Source of the DNA: Magnolia sinica
Lineage: Eukaryota; Streptophyta; Magnoliopsida; Magnoliales; Magnoliaceae
Direction of reading: 5' to 3'
Assembly (NCBI RefSeq): GCF_029962835.1
Contig: NC_080575.1
Location: forward strand, 61,979,493 to 62,043,492
Length of the DNA stretch: 64,000 nucleotides
Of this stretch, positions 60,205-64,000 are shown piece by piece. Position 1 is the first letter of the stretch. The number at the start of each line of letters is the position of its first letter. The translations under genes and the position numbers were made by a program. The notes below the pieces were generated by a model that worked only from the letters and a program-made list of their open reading frames with translations, had not been told where the DNA came from and searched no databases.

Positions 60205-60845
60205 TGAAAATATCTTAATATCAGTCTAATCAGACCATTTATCTTTAATATCATTCAAATAGGACCATTTGGCTTCTACTTAGGTTGATTTACCTGTTGA
60301 TTTTCAATATCAGCCAAATATGACCATTCATCTCTAATTCCAGCACAATTAGTCCATCAAACTTTGTTATTAATCCTATTAGATTGTTCATCTATGATGT
60401 GGGTTCAATCTAACTGTATATCTTTAGCGTCATTCAAGTCGACCACTCATTTTCGACATCCGTCATTGATTTTCAATATAGGCTCAGTCGAACCAATATG
60501 AAAAACACTAGAGACCAATGGTAGTTTGAGCCCAGCTACCATTACAGATCAAAGGTGTAGTCCACATAGACTTGGCCAATCCATCATGTAGCTCCAACTA
60601 ATTAGAGGGATAAGTCTAAAATGGAAGATCGATGTACCCTTGTTGAAGATGAACGATTCACTCATGTTAAAATTTAGGTGAATGAATCAATTGGATTGAT
60701 ATTGAAAATGAACGGCTAGATTTGACCGATGTGGAAGCCAAATGGTCTGATTATACTAATAACAAATGGCTGATGATGATTTGATTAGTCCAAAATAGAA
60801 GATTATTAACAGTTTGATTGGATTGTTATCTAAAATGAAAGGAAA
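60205..60845. repeat. Fold-back repeat: two opposed arrays of ~30-bp units
   Basis: The left arm (60205-60500) has degenerate units like GACCATTCATCTTTAATATC...CAAAT. The right arm (about 60620-60845) has the reverse complement (GATATTGAAAATGAACGGC, GAAGCCAAATGGTC). Between them about 120 bases are non-repeated. The arms could pair as a long imperfect hairpin. No coding sequence. Confidence 0.7.
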
Positions 60846-61044
60846 GCAATCCAACCTATAAGAATTAATCCTTGCATCACCCCTGCCATGTATCCTGTGG
60901 CCTATATCATATATAAGTGTTTATTCACTTATTTTCCATGTCTGCTACGGTGGTAGAAAAGATCAACAAGATGGGACTAGGCTTGAATAAGTAGGAGAGG
61001 AAATTTCATTTTGCCTTGGCATGGGCTCACAGGCTTACTTCCAT

Positions 61045-61240
61045 TTTGCAAGATTATTTTAGGGCATGGACCAACAAATGAGGCAGATTTAAAGCTCAAG
61101 TGGACCACACCATAGAAAGTAGTGGAGACAATGACACCCACCGTTGAAAGCTTCCTAGGGCTCACCATGATGTTTATTTGGCATCCAACATGTCCATTCA
61201 TCAGGTTGTCTACACTAATGGATAGAAGAGAGAGAACCAA
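61045..61240. mobile_element. Partial MITE-like repeat, copy 4
   Basis: Matches the middle of copies 1 and 2: AATGAGGCAGATTTAAAGCT, AAGTGGACCACACCATAG, CACCCACCGTTGAAAGCTTC, ATGTTTATTTGGCATCCAAC. Ends not found. Confidence 0.6.
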
Positions 61241-61379
61241 CTCCGACTGGCCAGAGCCATAATGCATTCTCAATGCGGCCCACCTGATGTGCCTATTAAT
61301 TAGATCAGACGTGTGCCAGCAACATATTGACAAACAAGTGCATTCAATAGGACACGGAAGTGAAACTCGCTCATTTTCC

Positions 61380-61380
<1 letters not shown>

Positions 61381-61418
<38 letters not shown>
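61381..61418 (+). repeat. (TA)19 microsatellite
   Basis: Uninterrupted TA run of 38 bases, flanked by CCG on the left and CGG on the right so that the whole is a palindrome. Confidence 0.95.
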
Positions 61419-63985
<2,567 letters not shown>

Positions 63986-64000
63986 GGGGGGGGGGGGGGG
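63986..64000 (+). repeat. G homopolymer at the window edge
   Basis: Fifteen consecutive Gs to the last base. Could continue outside the window, or be a sequencing artefact next to an assembly gap. Confidence 0.8.

Overview
This is a repeat-rich stretch of flowering-plant nuclear DNA. Dispersed short repeats built on phrases such as GGGCCCACC...GATGTATGT and CCGTCCA...TGGACGG are very abundant, and that style reminds me of magnoliid (Magnoliales/Laurales-type) genomes. The lineage is inference; 'flowering plant' is secure from the Ty3/gypsy elements and the G-type lectin receptor kinase locus.

Layout. 1-2490: minus-strand LTR retroelement with long LTRs and a very small interior, running off the left edge. 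2593-4080: miniature inverted-repeat and other short dispersed repeats. 4080-52200: a nest of LTR retroelements. The oldest layer is a badly decayed Ty3/gypsy element, probably Tat/Athila-like, seen at about 18000-19809 and 48994-51700, with a minisatellite at 4800-4962/17983-18560 that may be part of it. Into this layer went a Tekay/Del-type Ty3 element (4963-17982, target duplication GCCTT) and a very long solo LTR (19810-48993, CCATC). A second Tekay/Del-type element (23987-46891, GTCGA/GTCAA) sits inside that solo LTR. It in turn holds two further solo LTRs: 29354-34304 (+, CCCCA) and 35496-41478 (-, CTGGC). All these coding regions are broken fossils.

The dominant LTR family (six copies or part-copies) is unusual. 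LTRs of 4.1-6.3 kb are built largely from up to three successive tandem-repeat arrays: about 75-bp units with CCGTCC/GGACGG hairpins, about 35-40-bp GGCCCA units, and about 44-bp CGATTCTGATTATCGATCG units. All six copies keep a short AAGCTT palindrome near the 3' end of the LTR.

52544-59622: the only host gene recognised, a G-type lectin S-receptor-like kinase of the subclass carrying an extra cysteine-rich (WAK-like) region between PAN and membrane segment. Exon structure and kinase motifs are clear, but a frame slip at the end of exon 1, loss of the start of the last exon and a frame slip in the last exon suggest a recent pseudogene, or a locus now able to encode only a secreted S-domain protein. 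A MITE directly abuts its putative TATA box.

59623-64000: gene-free flank with a fold-back repeat array, short dispersed repeats, two long AT microsatellites and a terminal G run. No tRNA or rRNA genes or CRISPR arrays were seen. Coordinates of repeats are by eye; those of LTR ends with target duplications are to the base.
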